From NCBI GenBank assembly GCA_030041335.1, contig JASHOB010000106.1, positions 1 to 34,527 of the forward strand: DNA of 34,527 bases, written 5' to 3'. This document shows, piece after piece, positions 33,940 to 34,527 of the stretch; the stretch's first letter is position 1; each line of letters opens with the position of its first letter. Under the pieces are notes generated by a model. That model ran no database searches and was not told the origin of the DNA. It worked only from the letters and a program-made list of their open reading frames with translations. This stretch comes from Alphaproteobacteria bacterium. Lineage in GTDB: Bacteria; Pseudomonadota; Alphaproteobacteria; ATCC43930; CGMCC-115725. Made by a program: the position numbers and the translations under genes.

Positions 33940-34419
33940 TTACCTCGCGGCCCGCAACGTCATCTGGCCGATGCCGGCGGCGACGTTGAGACCTGTATTG
34001 CCTTCAATACTGAGAGGCTGAAGGGTGATGGTGTTATGACTACCGCCGATCAGGGCGTGTGCCGCGATACCAACACCGACGGTGGCACCGGCGGTCGCGC
34101 CGGCGTAATGGCCAGCGAGGGTGCCGGGGGCGAGCCTGGCGGTCGGCGCGAACACCGTCCATACAATCACGGCAGCCCTGGTGAAGCCGATATCGACGCC
34201 GAATCTGTTGATATGGCCGACATAGCGCTCGCCGGTGGTCGAGAAGACGCAGTTCAGCTCACGCGATGATCCGAAGATAAAGCCGAAGCCGCTGCTGACG
34301 TTGCAGGTGAGGATACCGGCGGCGACGCCCCCTTGGGCTTGAGCCGACGGTCCAAACCCCGCCGCGCTCGCCAAAAGCGTTCCCGCCGCCACCAGCGCCA
34401 AACCAAGTTTCCTGACCAT
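33940..34419 (-). CDS. DUF992 exported protein
   Basis: A 159-residue secreted protein of the alphaproteobacterial DUF992 family. It has a signal peptide (VRKLGLALVAAGTLLASAAG, cleavage probably after AQA at 28), the start of the mature part QGGVAAGILTCNVSSGFGF, then ELNCVF, with C39 and C57 likely paired. The remainder is a glycine/alanine-rich beta repeat region (VAAGIGQMTL). The start at 34419 follows GGAGGATCAAGGA; a longer reading from 34491 would lack a signal peptide at its N-terminus. Function is unknown. It is convergent with the GMC gene. Confidence 0.88.
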   Translation of the reverse strand: MVRKLGLALVAAGTLLASAAGFGPSAQAQGGVAAGILTCNVSSGFGFIFGSSRELNCVFSTTGERYVGHINRFGVDIGFTRAAVIVWTVFAPTARLAPGTLAGHYAGATAGATVGVGIAAHALIGGSHNTITLQPLSIEGNTGLNVAAGIGQMTLRAAR

Positions 34420-34527
34420 TCCTTGATCCTCCGTTTTTGCGGATTGGGACGCGGCCGGATTCGGCCACATCGGATTGCGCGGCGCTATCAATAGGCGAAA
34501 GGAGCGTCCCCGCCAAGCCTTGAGGCG

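Overview
The window is GC-rich, densely packed chromosomal DNA, most likely from an alphaproteobacterium near Rhodospirillales/Hyphomicrobiales. The pointers are a 41-residue zinc-less bL36 protein, a roughly 1,570-residue NAD-glutamate dehydrogenase, a CnoX with an intact WCGPC site followed by LON-domain, Trm112 and DUF971 genes, and a DUF992 protein. No rRNA, tRNA, CRISPR array, transposase or integrase was recognised.

Layout. (1) 1-566: the 3' end of an aminotransferase and rpmJ. (2) 734-5276, plus strand: glycolate oxidase subunits glcD, glcE and glcF, then a methylmalonyl-CoA epimerase-like gene overlapping glcF. (3) 5448-8065, plus strand: a compact unit of carboxymuconolactone-decarboxylase-like protein, 3-hydroxyisobutyrate-dehydrogenase-like reductase and a phthalate-dioxygenase-type Rieske oxygenase. 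(4) 8066-12541, minus strand and convergent with (3): SDR, secreted tannase/feruloyl-esterase-family enzyme, LigA-like and LigB-like extradiol dioxygenase parts, and a metallo-beta-lactamase-fold protein with flavodiiron-type ligands. (5) 12608-20990: housekeeping genes (gdh, cnoX, LON-domain, Trm112, DUF971 and, on the minus strand, a UbiH-family hydroxylase). (6) 21217-28444, plus strand: CmcJ/NvfI-type oxygenase, MetE-like zinc enzyme, a 69-residue protein, SDR, second MetE-like enzyme, a lignostilbene-dioxygenase-type carotenoid oxygenase coupled to a SnoaL/NTF2-like protein, and a DUF3108 protein. (7) 28737-31333, minus strand: aldehyde dehydrogenase and MFS transporter, overlapping by 4 nt. 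(8) 31499-34419: an FtrA-like cupredoxin under a possible Fur-type palindrome, a possible frameshifted remnant, a GMC oxidoreductase and a DUF992 protein.

How it may work together. Regions 3, 4, 6, 7 and 8 are rich in enzyme families used on plant-derived aromatics. The most specific clue is the coupled pair of a lignostilbene-type dioxygenase, which keeps the two phenol-binding residues as well as the four iron histidines, and an NTF2-fold protein. In sphingomonads a cofactor-free NTF2-fold lyase makes lignostilbene for such a dioxygenase. Nearby aldehyde dehydrogenase, GMC oxidase, Rieske oxygenase, LigAB-like dioxygenase and feruloyl-esterase-family genes would fit a lignin-dimer or hydroxycinnamate route. 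This is inference from families and gene order; no substrate can be proved from sequence alone.
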